This document shows, piece by piece, positions 47,816 to 56,480 of a stretch of DNA of 64,000 bases. The notes beneath the pieces were generated by a model that saw only the letters and a list, made by a program, of their open reading frames with translations, was not told the DNA's origin and searched no databases. The position numbers and the translations under genes were made by a program. Source of the DNA: JABWBD01 sp040768665 (GTDB lineage Bacteria > Planctomycetota > Planctomycetia > Pirellulales > Thermoguttaceae); assembly GCA_040768665.1 (NCBI GenBank), contig JAXGMN010000019.1:177012-241011 (forward strand), given 5' to 3'. The number at the start of each line of letters is the position of its first letter. Position 1 is the first letter of the stretch.

Positions 47816-48763
47816 CTACCTGCGCTGCTCCAGATACTTCGCATAACGCTGCAAAACCTGTTGATCGTCCATGCCCGTGGCGATCACCATGCGGCAGTGG
47901 GCCCGGGCCGTTTCCCCGGCCGCCACGTCTTTGCCAAACAGCGAAAGATACAGCGAGCTGTGGCCGGCCACGTTGTCGGGCGGTTGCTTGTTGTAAGGCG
48001 TCAGCACCGCAAAACAATCATGCGGCGGCGACATCAACGCAACGGTGATCCCGCTCTCGGCATGCCGCCGCAGGGCGATCGGCTCCGCCAGGTAGCGGGT
48101 GAAGGCCCAGGTGACTGGGCTGGGCGGAATCTCCCACCGTTGGTCGTAGACCATCAACAGCGACTCGCGGTCCCGGGGGAAGACCAGGTAGTTGCCGTCG
48201 AACAATTCACACCAGTCGGCTCGCAGAAACTCGGACGACGTTCCCCTTGCGAAACGGTTCGGCTGGACGTAGACCATGGCGTCGAACCCCGCCGCGACGT
48301 ACGTCGAGAGGAAGATCTCCATGCGGGGCATCGCCACCTGCGGCTTTACGACGGTTTCCAGGTCCAGCGTGTCGGGCGCCACCCAGCGGAACGTGCCGGT
48401 CATCTCCAGGGGATGATCCTCGCCCGGCGGGAAATGGATCTCCAGTGCCCCGTCGTCGAGAATCTTGACCGACAGCGGCCAATCGCGTGCCGCGTTGCCG
48501 TAGCGCGTGTCGGTGGAAAAGACGCGGTAATAGCTCAAAAGCCCCGGCGGCTTGGCCAACTCCATCCCGCTGGCCGTGTCCACGATCGAGGCAATCCCCT
48601 GGTATTTGCCGTCGAGCTTCATGCGCCCCTTGAGTTGCCCGGTGTCGAAGGAGCAGTAGCCATCTTCCAGCGGTGAGAAGGCCAAGCCGGCGGACTGGGC
48701 CCGACCCGCCGCGACGATTCCCATCAGAAGGGCGAAGGACAGAATGAGATGCTGGTGGCGCAT
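47816..48763 (-). CDS. Exported planctomycete protein of unknown function, beta-rich
   Basis: A 315-residue protein with a signal peptide (LILSFALLMGIVAAGRAQSA). The rest is predicted beta-rich: GRMKLDGKYQGIASIVDTAS, LEIHFPPGEDHPLEMTGTFR, LDLETVVKPQVAMPRMEIFL and RAHCRMVIATG. This pattern recalls galactose-mutarotase-like or sugar-binding sandwiches without proven similarity, and no catalytic motif is evident. The frame is clean. It converges on the truncated gene at 47653. I do not recognise a named family. Confidence 0.7.
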   Translation of the reverse strand: MRHQHLILSFALLMGIVAAGRAQSAGLAFSPLEDGYCSFDTGQLKGRMKLDGKYQGIASIVDTASGMELAKPPGLLSYYRVFSTDTRYGNAARDWPLSVKILDDGALEIHFPPGEDHPLEMTGTFRWVAPDTLDLETVVKPQVAMPRMEIFLSTYVAAGFDAMVYVQPNRFARGTSSEFLRADWCELFDGNYLVFPRDRESLLMVYDQRWEIPPSPVTWAFTRYLAEPIALRRHAESGITVALMSPPHDCFAVLTPYNKQPPDNVAGHSSLYLSLFGKDVAAGETARAHCRMVIATGMDDQQVLQRYAKYLEQRR

Positions 48764-48809
48764 GGTGGGTTACTCCGAGGAAGGGGGGAAATCATTCAGT
48801 TACTTACGT

Positions 48810-49022
48810 TCAAACTGTAAACGCCACCACCGCGGTTTATCCCGGTGGGGCGATGTTTGGCAACTACAAACGCCAGCAACCCTCGTTTTGTGATTTCGCG
48901 CCGCTCGGCCTGTAGGGCCGAGCGGCGGAACCGAAAACACAAAACGGCCTCCAAGATCGCTGTCTGTAGTTGCCAAACATCGCCCCACCGACGCGGGGTC
49001 GGTGGTGGCATTTAAAGTTTGA
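48810..49022. repeat. 213-base near-perfect palindrome, MITE-like
   Basis: Left arm TCAAACTGTAAACGCCACCA and right arm (its complement with a few changes) form the outer stem; the arms continue through CGATGTTTGGCAACTACA and its complement and close on GCCGCTCGGCC-TGTAG-GGCCGAGCGGC. Short ORFs inside are by-products of the symmetry. It may be a non-autonomous transposable repeat or encode a very stable hairpin RNA. Confidence 0.75.
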
Positions 49023-49102
49023 GGAGTTGCGTGGTAATCGTAGTCGAAGAAAGGACTGGCTAAAAGCGCCGGAATGAACCGGCATTTCTACGTCACCGAT
49101 GA

Positions 49103-49237
49103 TATCAGCTTCGGTACTGGGATGCCCTTATTCTTGCCGCGGCCAAGCGTGCTGGATGTACGGAGTTGCTCAGTGAGGACTTTAATGATGGCCAAGATTA
49201 CGATGGCGTTCATGCCCGTAATCCATTTCGGCGCTGA
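49103..49237 (+). pseudogene. PIN-domain (VapC-like) toxin C-terminal fragment
   Basis: A 44-codon frame right after an in-frame stop reads YWDALILAAAKRAGCTELLS, EDFNDGQDYDGVHARNPFRR and stops at 49237. This is the end of the PIN nuclease fold, including the two C-terminal acidic positions (D in YWDAL, D in EDFNDG). The N-terminal two thirds and the antitoxin gene are gone. No start codon or ribosome site is linked to it. Confidence 0.7.
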
Positions 49238-49269
49238 ATTTCAGCGTCTTCCTGCAGCGGCAAGTTACG

Positions 49270-50313
49270 TTACCCCCGTCTGACGCACTTGTGCAGGATG
49301 GCCAACGCCCGATCCACGGCGGCGGCATCGACATCCAGATGCGTGACGGCACGAATCGTCGTCGGAGCGGTGGGCAGCATCAACAAACCCTCTTCTCGGA
49401 TATGAGCACAGAACTCCGCCGCCGTGCCGCTCGCCGGATCCACGCGGAAAAACACGAGGTTCGTGTCGACTTCCTCGGGATCGATTTCCAGTCCTTCCAC
49501 CTTGTGGATCCCCCCGGCAAGGCGCCGGGCGTTCGCGTGGTCCTCCGCCAGTCGCTCGACGTGATGCTCCAGGGCGTACAGCGCTGCCGCCGCGATGACT
49601 CCTGCCTGCCGCATGCCGCCGCCCAGGACCTTGCGGTGCCGATGGGCCTCGCGGATGAGGTCGCGCGAACCGGCCAACGCGGAGCCGACCGGCGCACCGA
49701 GGCCTTTGCTGAAACAGACGCTTACCGTATCGAAATGCTGCGTCCACCGCGCCGGCTCGATCCCGGTCGCAACCGCCGCATTGAACAGCCGGGCGCCGTC
49801 CAGGTGCGTGGCCAGCCCATTGCGGTGAGCCCAGCGGCAGACGGCCTCGGCCGTGTCATAGGGCTGAATGCGGCCTCCGCCTCGGTTGTGGGTGTTCTCG
49901 AGCGTCAATAGCCTCGTGCGAACGTAATGCGCATCGGCGGGGCGGATCAGTCCTTCCAGTTGCTCGACTTCGATGACGCCGCGGCGGCCTTCCACCATGC
50001 GAGCGGCGATCCCGCTGAGCTGTGCGTAGCCGGCCTGCTCGTAATTGTAAATGTGGCAACCGGCGTCGCAGATCATCTCGTCGCCGGGCTTGCAGTGCAC
50101 GCGCACCCCGATCAGGTTCGACATCGTCCCCGAGGGCACATACAAGGCCGCCTCCTTGCCCAGCATCTCGGCGATCCGGCTTTGCAGCTTGCTGACGGAA
50201 GGATCGTCGCCAAGTACGTCGTCGCCGACTTCGGCATTGGCCATTGCGCGGCGCATGCCGGCGGTGGGACGCGTAACCGTGTCGCTGCGGAAATCGAGAT
50301 ATTGGCCGGACAT
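49270..50313 (-). CDS. ltaE: Low-specificity L-threonine aldolase
   Basis: 347 residues from ATG 50313, chosen for the AAAGGAG site six bases ahead; an earlier ATG lacks one. A PLP enzyme of fold type I that splits L-threonine or allo-threonine to glycine and acetaldehyde. The N-terminus YLDFRSDTVTRPTAGMRRAM and VGDDVLGDDPSV are family hallmarks; YVPSGTMSNLIGVRVHCKPG binds phosphate; HLDGARLFNAAVATG holds the Asp/Arg that contact the cofactor; the Schiff-base lysine is in VCFSKGLGAPVGSALAG; THLDVDAAAVDRAL ends the small domain. Length is normal and the frame clean. It is unrelated to its neighbours. Confidence 0.93.
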   Translation of the reverse strand: MSGQYLDFRSDTVTRPTAGMRRAMANAEVGDDVLGDDPSVSKLQSRIAEMLGKEAALYVPSGTMSNLIGVRVHCKPGDEMICDAGCHIYNYEQAGYAQLSGIAARMVEGRRGVIEVEQLEGLIRPADAHYVRTRLLTLENTHNRGGGRIQPYDTAEAVCRWAHRNGLATHLDGARLFNAAVATGIEPARWTQHFDTVSVCFSKGLGAPVGSALAGSRDLIREAHRHRKVLGGGMRQAGVIAAAALYALEHHVERLAEDHANARRLAGGIHKVEGLEIDPEEVDTNLVFFRVDPASGTAAEFCAHIREEGLLMLPTAPTTIRAVTHLDVDAAAVDRALAILHKCVRRG

Positions 50314-50421
50314 AGAAAGCTCCTTTCGAATGATCCGGCTATTATCCACGGCAAGAAGCGGCTTGGCAACGGTTCTCGCACCTGTGCGTCCCTCGCTTGC
50401 GATTCGGGTTAATATCGGGAC

Positions 50422-52278
50422 GTGAATAATCCGGGCTGGGGCAGCAGGACGGAACGAAAAGCGGAACGGATTCCCGCCCCCCTCTCAGTCGCCACCCCCG
50501 CGTCTGTCGCGTCGGCGCCTCAAATGTCTCCGCAGCCGGGCGATGTCTCGTTGTGTCTCACGGCAGTCGTGGCAAACTATAATAGTGTCGAGCGGCCTTT
50601 CCCAACGTTGCGGTGTTCCTCTGCCCTTTCCGGGGGCCTGTCCTGTGCCCGATCCTCTTCCCTCTCGCCCGATTCGCCCAAGCTCGTTGGCGCGGGGCTT
50701 GACGGGACAGAGGGGCTGGTAACTTCTACCGATCTCCAACCGCGCGAGCAGGCGCCGCTTGCCCGTCCCGCGGCGGTTGCGGCGGTGCCGCTACAACCGT
50801 TACCGCCGCCGCGACCATCGGATCCGTTGCCGCCGGTTCTCAAGACCGATTCGCCGCCGCAAAGCTGGCGGGATTGGCTGCGCCAGCCGGGTTTGCGGGG
50901 CTGCCTCGCGAGCTGTGTCATCCATGTCGTCCTACTGGTCGCGATGGGCCTTATCGTGTTCGTTTCCCAGGGGCGCGACGATGGGCCGAGCCTCATGGCG
51001 ACTTTCGCCAGGCCCGAGCCCCTCGACGTGCCCGCCGATCCGGCGGTGCCCGAGAGCGTACGCATCCAGTGGCCCCGCATCGTCTCCGAGACACGAGAGG
51101 CCCGGCACGAATCCCGGATATCCTTGCCGGAGCAGGAGGTCCGGGGGGAAGACACCTCATCCCGAACCGGCGTTGGATTCCAGGTGGAGCATCCGGCCAA
51201 CTGGGCTAGCTCGGCCGCGGCAATGGGCGGCGGGCTGGAAGGCCGAGGTCCGGAAGCCCGCGCACGGCTCGTGCAGGAAGGAGGCGGAAACCAGGCGAGC
51301 GAGGAGGCGGTCGAGTGGGGCCTCCGGTGGCTCGCCGCGCACCAGTGCCGCGACGGAAGCTGGAACTTCGATCACAACAAAAGCTCCTGCCAAGGGCTCT
51401 GCTCGGGCCCCGGCGAGTCGTCGAGCACGACGGGGGCCACGGCCATGGCCTTGCTTCCGTTCCTGGGCGCGGGCTATACGCATCTCCGTGGCGAGTACAT
51501 GTCGGCCGTTCGCGACGGCCTCTATTACCTCGGGAACCGCGCTCGGGTTACCGCGGACGGCGCCGATCTTCGCGAAGGCACGATGTACGCCCAGGGGCTC
51601 GCCACGATCGCGCTCTGCGAGGCGTACGGCCTGACCAAGGACCCGGGTCTGCGCGATCTTGCCCAGGAGGCGATCGACTTCATCGTCTACGCCCAAGACC
51701 GCAATGGCGGCGGATGGCGTTACGAACCGGGCGAGCCCGGCGACACCACCGTCACCGGCTGGCAGCTCATGGCGCTGCGAAGCGGCCAGATGGCCCGGCT
51801 GAATGTTCCTTCGCCGATCTTCTTTTCCGCCGCGAGATTCCTTGATCAGGTCCAGTCCCAGGAAGGGGCGCTGTACGGCTACAGGACTCCGGAGCCGCGA
51901 CCCGCGACGACCGCCGTCGGGCTGCTTTGCCGCATGTACGGCGGTTGGGACCGCGGCCATCCCGCGGTTGCCCGGGGAGCTTCCTACTTGAGCAAGCTGG
52001 GGCCGTCGAGAGAAAAGGACGGAATGTACTTCAATTACTATGCCACCCAGGTTCTGCATCACCTCGGCGGTTCTGATTGGGAGCGTTGGAATGTCAAGAT
52101 GCGCGACTATCTGATTGCCACCCAGAGCAAGGCAAGCCACGAGGCAGGAAGCTGGTACTTCCCGGGCTCCCATTCGAAGGCCGGCGGACGACTGTACTGC
52201 ACCGCCATGGCGATCATGACGCTCGAGGTTTATTACAGGTACATGCCCCTGTACCGCTCGGAGGCCATCGACTGGTAG
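50422..52278 (+). CDS. Membrane-anchored squalene-cyclase/prenyltransferase-repeat protein
   Basis: Up to 618 residues. A proline-rich, low-complexity N-terminus leads to one membrane helix (LASCVIHVVLLVAMGLIVFV, about residue 160). After a linker, residues about 290-615 form an alpha/alpha toroid of prenyltransferase/squalene-oxidase type: GLRWLAAHQCRDGSWNFD, EAIDFIVYAQDRNGGGWRYE, FLDQVQSQEGALYGYRTPEP and HEAGSWYFPGSHSKAGGRLY. The DXDD proton donor of real cyclases is not obvious, so this is probably a non-cyclase toroid, common in planctomycetes. The start is uncertain: the frame opens at a GTG without ribosome site, ATG 50524 is an alternative, and a TATAAT at 50578 may even place the start later. 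Confidence 0.7.
   Translation: MNNPGWGSRTERKAERIPAPLSVATPASVASAPQMSPQPGDVSLCLTAVVANYNSVERPFPTLRCSSALSGGLSCARSSSLSPDSPKLVGAGLDGTEGLVTSTDLQPREQAPLARPAAVAAVPLQPLPPPRPSDPLPPVLKTDSPPQSWRDWLRQPGLRGCLASCVIHVVLLVAMGLIVFVSQGRDDGPSLMATFARPEPLDVPADPAVPESVRIQWPRIVSETREARHESRISLPEQEVRGEDTSSRTGVGFQVEHPANWASSAAAMGGGLEGRGPEARARLVQEGGGNQASEEAVEWGLRWLAAHQCRDGSWNFDHNKSSCQGLCSGPGESSSTTGATAMALLPFLGAGYTHLRGEYMSAVRDGLYYLGNRARVTADGADLREGTMYAQGLATIALCEAYGLTKDPGLRDLAQEAIDFIVYAQDRNGGGWRYEPGEPGDTTVTGWQLMALRSGQMARLNVPSPIFFSAARFLDQVQSQEGALYGYRTPEPRPATTAVGLLCRMYGGWDRGHPAVARGASYLSKLGPSREKDGMYFNYYATQVLHHLGGSDWERWNVKMRDYLIATQSKASHEAGSWYFPGSHSKAGGRLYCTAMAIMTLEVYYRYMPLYRSEAIDW
50578..50583 (+). promoter_or_regulatory. Possible -10 box within the 5' end of the cyclase-like ORF
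   Basis: A perfect TATAAT in GC-rich sequence, with a weak -35 (GTCTCA at 50555-50560, 17 bases). If used, the true start would be downstream of the longest frame's start. Confidence 0.3.
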
Positions 52279-52337
52279 GAGACTGCTACAATACGGCGTA
52301 GCCCCACCAACGGCACCTGCAAAGGAACACCCAGGAC

Positions 52338-54365
52338 ATGACTATCAGAACAATATCGGTCGCCTGGCTCGTTCTAGGCATGGCGGGAAGCTTGTACGCC
52401 GCAGGACGCGGCATTGCCGAAACCTCCGCAAGCCCGCATGTCCAGCTCAGGAACACGGATCTCGACGCCTGCCGCTGGACCGATGGTTTTTGGGCCGATC
52501 GCTTCTCGCTTTGCCACCGAACGATCCTGCCCAACATGCTCCGGGTGATGCAGAAGCCCGACAACTCGGCGAACTTCGTCAATCTTGAGATCGCCGCGGG
52601 CCGAAAAGAAGGCAAGCTCTTCGGGAACAACTGGAGCGACGGCGACTGCTACAAGTGGATCGAGGCAGCCGCCCACGTCTACAGCATCACCCGCGACGCA
52701 CAACTCGACCGGTGGATGGACGAGAAGATCGACGTGATCGCCGCGGCCCAGTGCTCCGACGGCTACATCTCGACCCAGATTCAGCTTACCGACCACGAGC
52801 GGTGGGAAGATCTCAAGAACCACGAACTTTATAACATGGGCCACCTGCTCACCGCCGCGTGCATCCATCACCGGGCCACCGGCAAGACCACTTTTCTCGA
52901 GATTGCCCGCAAGTTGGGCGCCTATCTCCACAGGACTTTTTCCCCCCGGCCGAAGGAATTGGCCCACTTCGGCTTCAATCCGTCGAACATCATGGGGGCC
53001 GCGGAACTCTACCGCACCACCGGCGATCGCAAGTACCTGGAGCTCGCCAAGGTGTTTGTCGACATGCGAGGCTCCGTCCCGGGCGGAACCGATCAGAACC
53101 AGGACGGTGTAGCGTTGCGGCGCGAACGGGAGGCCGTCGGCCATGCCGTCACCGCGGGATATCTCTGGTGCGGCGCAGCCGACGTCTATGCCGAGACGGG
53201 CGAGAAGGCTTTGCTCGACGCACTCAAGCGGCTTTGGACCGACGTGACGGAGCGCAAGATGTACGTCACCGGGGCGGTCGGCGCCCTGCACCAGGGCGAA
53301 TGCGCCCGGGCGCTTCTCCGCAAATGGCCTCGCGATTCGGTCCACGAGGCGTTCGGCGCCCCGTACGAACTGCCCAACCGCACCGCGTACAACGAAACCT
53401 GCGCCAACATCGCCAATGCCATGTGGAACTGGCGGATGCTGGGGCTGACCGGCGAAGCAAAACACGCGGACGTCATGGAACGGGTGCTCTACAACAGCAT
53501 GCTTTCGGCGGTCGGCGTCGGCGGAACCGATTTCTTCTACACCAACGTGCTGCGGCGGTGCGGTGAAGATGTGCCGTTACTGAACAACGACTCCGCGACT
53601 CGCTGGGTGGATACGACCCCCAATTCGCCTCTGCGGTGCTTCTGCTGTCCGCCGAGTGTTGCGAGAACCATCGGCAGCCTGCACGGCTGGGCCTATGGCC
53701 TTTCGGACGACGCCGTCTGGCTCCATCTCTATGGAAGCAATGTCCTGAAGACCGAGCTTCCCGACGGCTCGCGACTGGGTCTTACGCAAAAAACGGACTA
53801 TCCATGGCAAGGCCGCGTCACGATCACCGTGGACGATGCGCCGGGCGAACCGATTGCCCTGAAACTCCGCATCCCCGGCTGGGCTCCCAGCGCAACGATC
53901 CGGGTGAACGGCAAGCCGATGGACGTCCCGCTCACGCCCGGCAAGTATACGGCGTTACGCAGGCAGTGGTCGCAAGGAGACGTCGTCGAGCTTGAACTAC
54001 CGATGGAAGTCGTGCTCGTCGAAGCCCACCCTCTGGTCGAGCAGTGCCGAAATCACGTGGCGGTGATGCGCGGTCCGGTCGTTTACTGCCTGGAAGCCGT
54101 CGATCTGCCTGGCGGCGTGAAGATCGATGACGTACGCCTGCCACGCGATTCCGACTGGAAGGTTCGACACGCGACCGACCTGCTGGCAGGAGTGACGGTC
54201 CTCGAAACGAGCGGCCTTGCGCTGCCAGCGGTTTCAGACGCCGGGCTCTACCGCGGCGTGCCGGGAGAACCGGCGCAGGACGTCCGACTTCGGCTCATTC
54301 CCTACTACGCGTGGTGCAATCGCGGCCGATCGGAAATGGCCGTGTGGTTGCCGCTCGCTCGATAG
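52338..54365 (+). CDS. GH127 beta-L-arabinofuranosidase (DUF1680), exported
   Basis: A 675-residue enzyme with signal peptide (IRTISVAWLVLGMAGSLYAA). The family's (alpha/alpha)6 barrel follows (VNLEIAAGRKEGKLFGNNWS, IEAAAHVYSITRDAQLDRWM). The zinc-thiolate active site of GH127 is recognisable: Glu 353 and Cys 355 in NETCAN, and the Cys 436-Cys 437 pair in RCFCCPPS, the first of which should be the nucleophile by analogy with the bifidobacterial enzyme. Two C-terminal beta-sandwiches follow (KLRIPGWAPSATIRVNGKPM). It would remove beta-L-arabinofuranose from plant-type glycoproteins or related glycans. The start is 60 bases after the cyclase-like stop, so co-transcription is possible. Confidence 0.92.
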   Translation: MTIRTISVAWLVLGMAGSLYAAGRGIAETSASPHVQLRNTDLDACRWTDGFWADRFSLCHRTILPNMLRVMQKPDNSANFVNLEIAAGRKEGKLFGNNWSDGDCYKWIEAAAHVYSITRDAQLDRWMDEKIDVIAAAQCSDGYISTQIQLTDHERWEDLKNHELYNMGHLLTAACIHHRATGKTTFLEIARKLGAYLHRTFSPRPKELAHFGFNPSNIMGAAELYRTTGDRKYLELAKVFVDMRGSVPGGTDQNQDGVALRREREAVGHAVTAGYLWCGAADVYAETGEKALLDALKRLWTDVTERKMYVTGAVGALHQGECARALLRKWPRDSVHEAFGAPYELPNRTAYNETCANIANAMWNWRMLGLTGEAKHADVMERVLYNSMLSAVGVGGTDFFYTNVLRRCGEDVPLLNNDSATRWVDTTPNSPLRCFCCPPSVARTIGSLHGWAYGLSDDAVWLHLYGSNVLKTELPDGSRLGLTQKTDYPWQGRVTITVDDAPGEPIALKLRIPGWAPSATIRVNGKPMDVPLTPGKYTALRRQWSQGDVVELELPMEVVLVEAHPLVEQCRNHVAVMRGPVVYCLEAVDLPGGVKIDDVRLPRDSDWKVRHATDLLAGVTVLETSGLALPAVSDAGLYRGVPGEPAQDVRLRLIPYYAWCNRGRSEMAVWLPLAR

Positions 54366-54420
54366 ACCGACTCCAGGCTACGAACCTCCTCGGCTTCCCA
54401 GAAGAACGTTTTTCCGACCG

Positions 54421-55146
54421 TCAATCCGATTGTCGCAGTGCCGTAGCCAAAAGGACAGGCAGGTGAACGAAACTTCCCCCGTCCGTGGAACGCTCCATCG
54501 CTTCGATCCGATCGAGCAGCCGCAGTTCGGTCTCGTTGAGCGGCAACTCACGGAGAAAGCCGAATCGCGCGGGTGAAGGAGGTTCCACGCGTTCCAGCAG
54601 ATCGATTCGCACGTCGAACCCCGCTGTCGCCAGTATGCCGGGGAGCTTTCGTCCGACCGTTGGATCGCCGCCGGCGCGAGCAATTGCCCGGAGCCAGATG
54701 CCGCGCATGGCGATCTCGGGCGGATACTCGATCATGCCGCCGTAGTCCGGCTCCAGCGCAATCCATACGCCCCCGCGCCGGAGCACCCGATAGACTTCAC
54801 GGGCGACCTCATCCGGGTCGAGCCAGACCAGCGCGAGCTGGCTGTAGACGAGTTGGAACGCTCCGTCTCGAAAGGGGAGCCGGTGGGCATCCGCGCAGAC
54901 AAAACGGGCACGCTCGACCGCGGCGGCAGCTTCGCCGAGCGCCGACAGACTGCGATCCAGAGCCACGACCGGTCCGCCGCTCCGCCGCCGCAGTTCCCCG
55001 GTGACCGCGCCGTAGCCGCAGGCCAGGTCCAGCACCGGCCCTCGCCGCGCGACCTGCACCCGCCTCAAGAGCCTGGCGCGGGCCGGCGCCAGCCAATCGG
55101 CCTGCTGTTGCAGAAGCGCTCGCGACGGCAGCGAGAAATCGGCCAT
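54421..55146 (-). CDS. SAM-dependent class I methyltransferase
   Basis: 241 residues. Motif I VLDLACGYGAVTGELRR binds SAM, motif II acid in VVALDRSLSALGEA, and FVCADAHRLPFRDGAFQLVY with LVYSQLALVWLDPDEVAREV gives the later motifs of the UbiE/methyltransferase-11 group. EVYRVLRRGGVWIALEPDYG is motif III. The C-terminal part is helical and may bind the substrate. No neighbour indicates the acceptor, so the substrate is unknown. It follows the M14 gene by 34 bases and may share its transcript. Confidence 0.85.
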   Translation of the reverse strand: MADFSLPSRALLQQQADWLAPARARLLRRVQVARRGPVLDLACGYGAVTGELRRRSGGPVVALDRSLSALGEAAAAVERARFVCADAHRLPFRDGAFQLVYSQLALVWLDPDEVAREVYRVLRRGGVWIALEPDYGGMIEYPPEIAMRGIWLRAIARAGGDPTVGRKLPGILATAGFDVRIDLLERVEPPSPARFGFLRELPLNETELRLLDRIEAMERSTDGGSFVHLPVLLATALRQSD

Positions 55147-55180
55147 TGCGAATCCCTGAGGATCAATCGTTCGCGCAGGA

Positions 55181-56443
55181 TCAGTGCACGGTCAACGGAG
55201 CTTCTTCCCCGGCAGATTGTTCCGTCGCAACCGGGGCCGGGCATTCCGACTTTTCCAGCAGCAACCGCATCATTTCCACTGCCGCCCCGGAGGCGATCTC
55301 TCGGATGCGGTCCCGTTCGGTCCGGTCGCCCCATTCGTACGTGATGGCCGTTGTGCCGAACGTCCGGTGGACCCATCGCATCGACGTCGGCTTGCCGCCG
55401 TACGACGTCGGCTCGCGACGGACCCGGTAGTCGGGGAAACGCTTTTGGATGCCGCCGAGCCAGTCGCCGGCGAAATCCGCGGGAAAGGTTGCCGCATCGT
55501 CGGGTTGCGTGTAGAAGAGGTCCTGATGGGTGCTGTGAAAGTCGAGAAACAACCAGAGCTGCCGCGGCTTTCGCGCGAGCCGGTGGATTTCGTCGCGGAT
55601 GGCTCGCGTTTCCGGTTGGGTGAATGAACTCCAGTCGCGGTTGAGATCGACGCCGCCGAGACTGTGGCGCCAGTAGCCCGTCTCGACCCCGTCCGGGTTG
55701 GCCAGCGGCACGACGACCGTGAGGAATTCTTCGCGAAAACGCCCGGCCAAATCGCTTTCGCCGGCGATCGTTTCCACGAAGTGCATCAAGCCTAACGATC
55801 CTGTCACCTCCGGCGGATGCTGCCTGCCAAGCAGGAAGACAACGCGTTTCGAACCTGGACTGCCGATTTCCAGCTTTTCGATCGGGCGCCCCGATAGCGA
55901 TCGGCCGATCGCGGTCTTTCGGCCCGATCGCCTGGCGGCGATGCCTTCCATCCATTGCGTGAGGGGCTTCTGTGTGACCAATTCCTGGGCGGCGATCCAA
56001 AGCGTTTCCGGTCCGGCGTCGATTTGCAGTACGGCTTCGCGGCCTTTCTTCTCGACGCGGCAGAGGCCGGGATCCAGCGGGCTCCACCTCTGTCCGTCAC
56101 GACTGATTTTGGGTTGGTAGCGGTGCGTCCCGTTCTCGTACGTCAGGCGAATCGTGAGCGATCGGGGCCTTTCCGAGCGGATCTGAAACGCGTACCAGGG
56201 GCTGTTGTTGATCGGTGCATTCTCCGGGCGGATGGTGATCCGATATTCGTCCTCGTCGATCCGGCTGCAATCCGCGATCCGCCCCGCGGGAAACCGTGTG
56301 TCGACGGCGAGGTCGGATGCGTCAAAACGAAAGACTTGCCCGCTGGTCGGGACGGCGTGGACCGCCTGGGCGAAAACGGGGGGACTGTCGAATCGGAGGG
56401 CCGCGACCAGCAGCACCACGAAGGAGACCAGGGTGTTGCGCAT
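55181..56443 (-). CDS. M14-family zinc carboxypeptidase, exported
   Basis: 420 residues with a signal peptide (LVSFVVLLVAALRF). An N-terminal beta-sandwich (residues about 35-150; NNSPWYAFQIRSERPRSLTI) like that of cytosolic-carboxypeptidase-type M14 enzymes precedes the catalytic domain. The zinc ligands are His and Glu of GRQHPPEVTG (about residue 207) and His of LFLDFHSTHQD; substrate-binding NPDGVETGYWRHSLGGVDLN includes the Asn-Arg pair (VDLNRDW); the catalytic Glu is likely in TYEWGDRTERD near the end. It should trim C-terminal residues from peptides outside the cytoplasm. Frame clean, length normal. Confidence 0.9.
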   Translation of the reverse strand: MRNTLVSFVVLLVAALRFDSPPVFAQAVHAVPTSGQVFRFDASDLAVDTRFPAGRIADCSRIDEDEYRITIRPENAPINNSPWYAFQIRSERPRSLTIRLTYENGTHRYQPKISRDGQRWSPLDPGLCRVEKKGREAVLQIDAGPETLWIAAQELVTQKPLTQWMEGIAARRSGRKTAIGRSLSGRPIEKLEIGSPGSKRVVFLLGRQHPPEVTGSLGLMHFVETIAGESDLAGRFREEFLTVVVPLANPDGVETGYWRHSLGGVDLNRDWSSFTQPETRAIRDEIHRLARKPRQLWLFLDFHSTHQDLFYTQPDDAATFPADFAGDWLGGIQKRFPDYRVRREPTSYGGKPTSMRWVHRTFGTTAITYEWGDRTERDRIREIASGAAVEMMRLLLEKSECPAPVATEQSAGEEAPLTVH

Positions 56444-56480
56444 GTTCTTCTCTCGCCTTGTCGGTTTGCACAGTATGGTA

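Noticed and set aside
48796..49085. Small ORFs within the 213-base palindrome
   Set aside because: They exist in several frames only because the sequence is self-complementary; no start signals.
49074..49283. Plus-strand ORF of 69 residues covering the PIN fragment
   Set aside because: A different frame of the same bases reads the conserved end of a PIN domain, so this ORF is a shadow.
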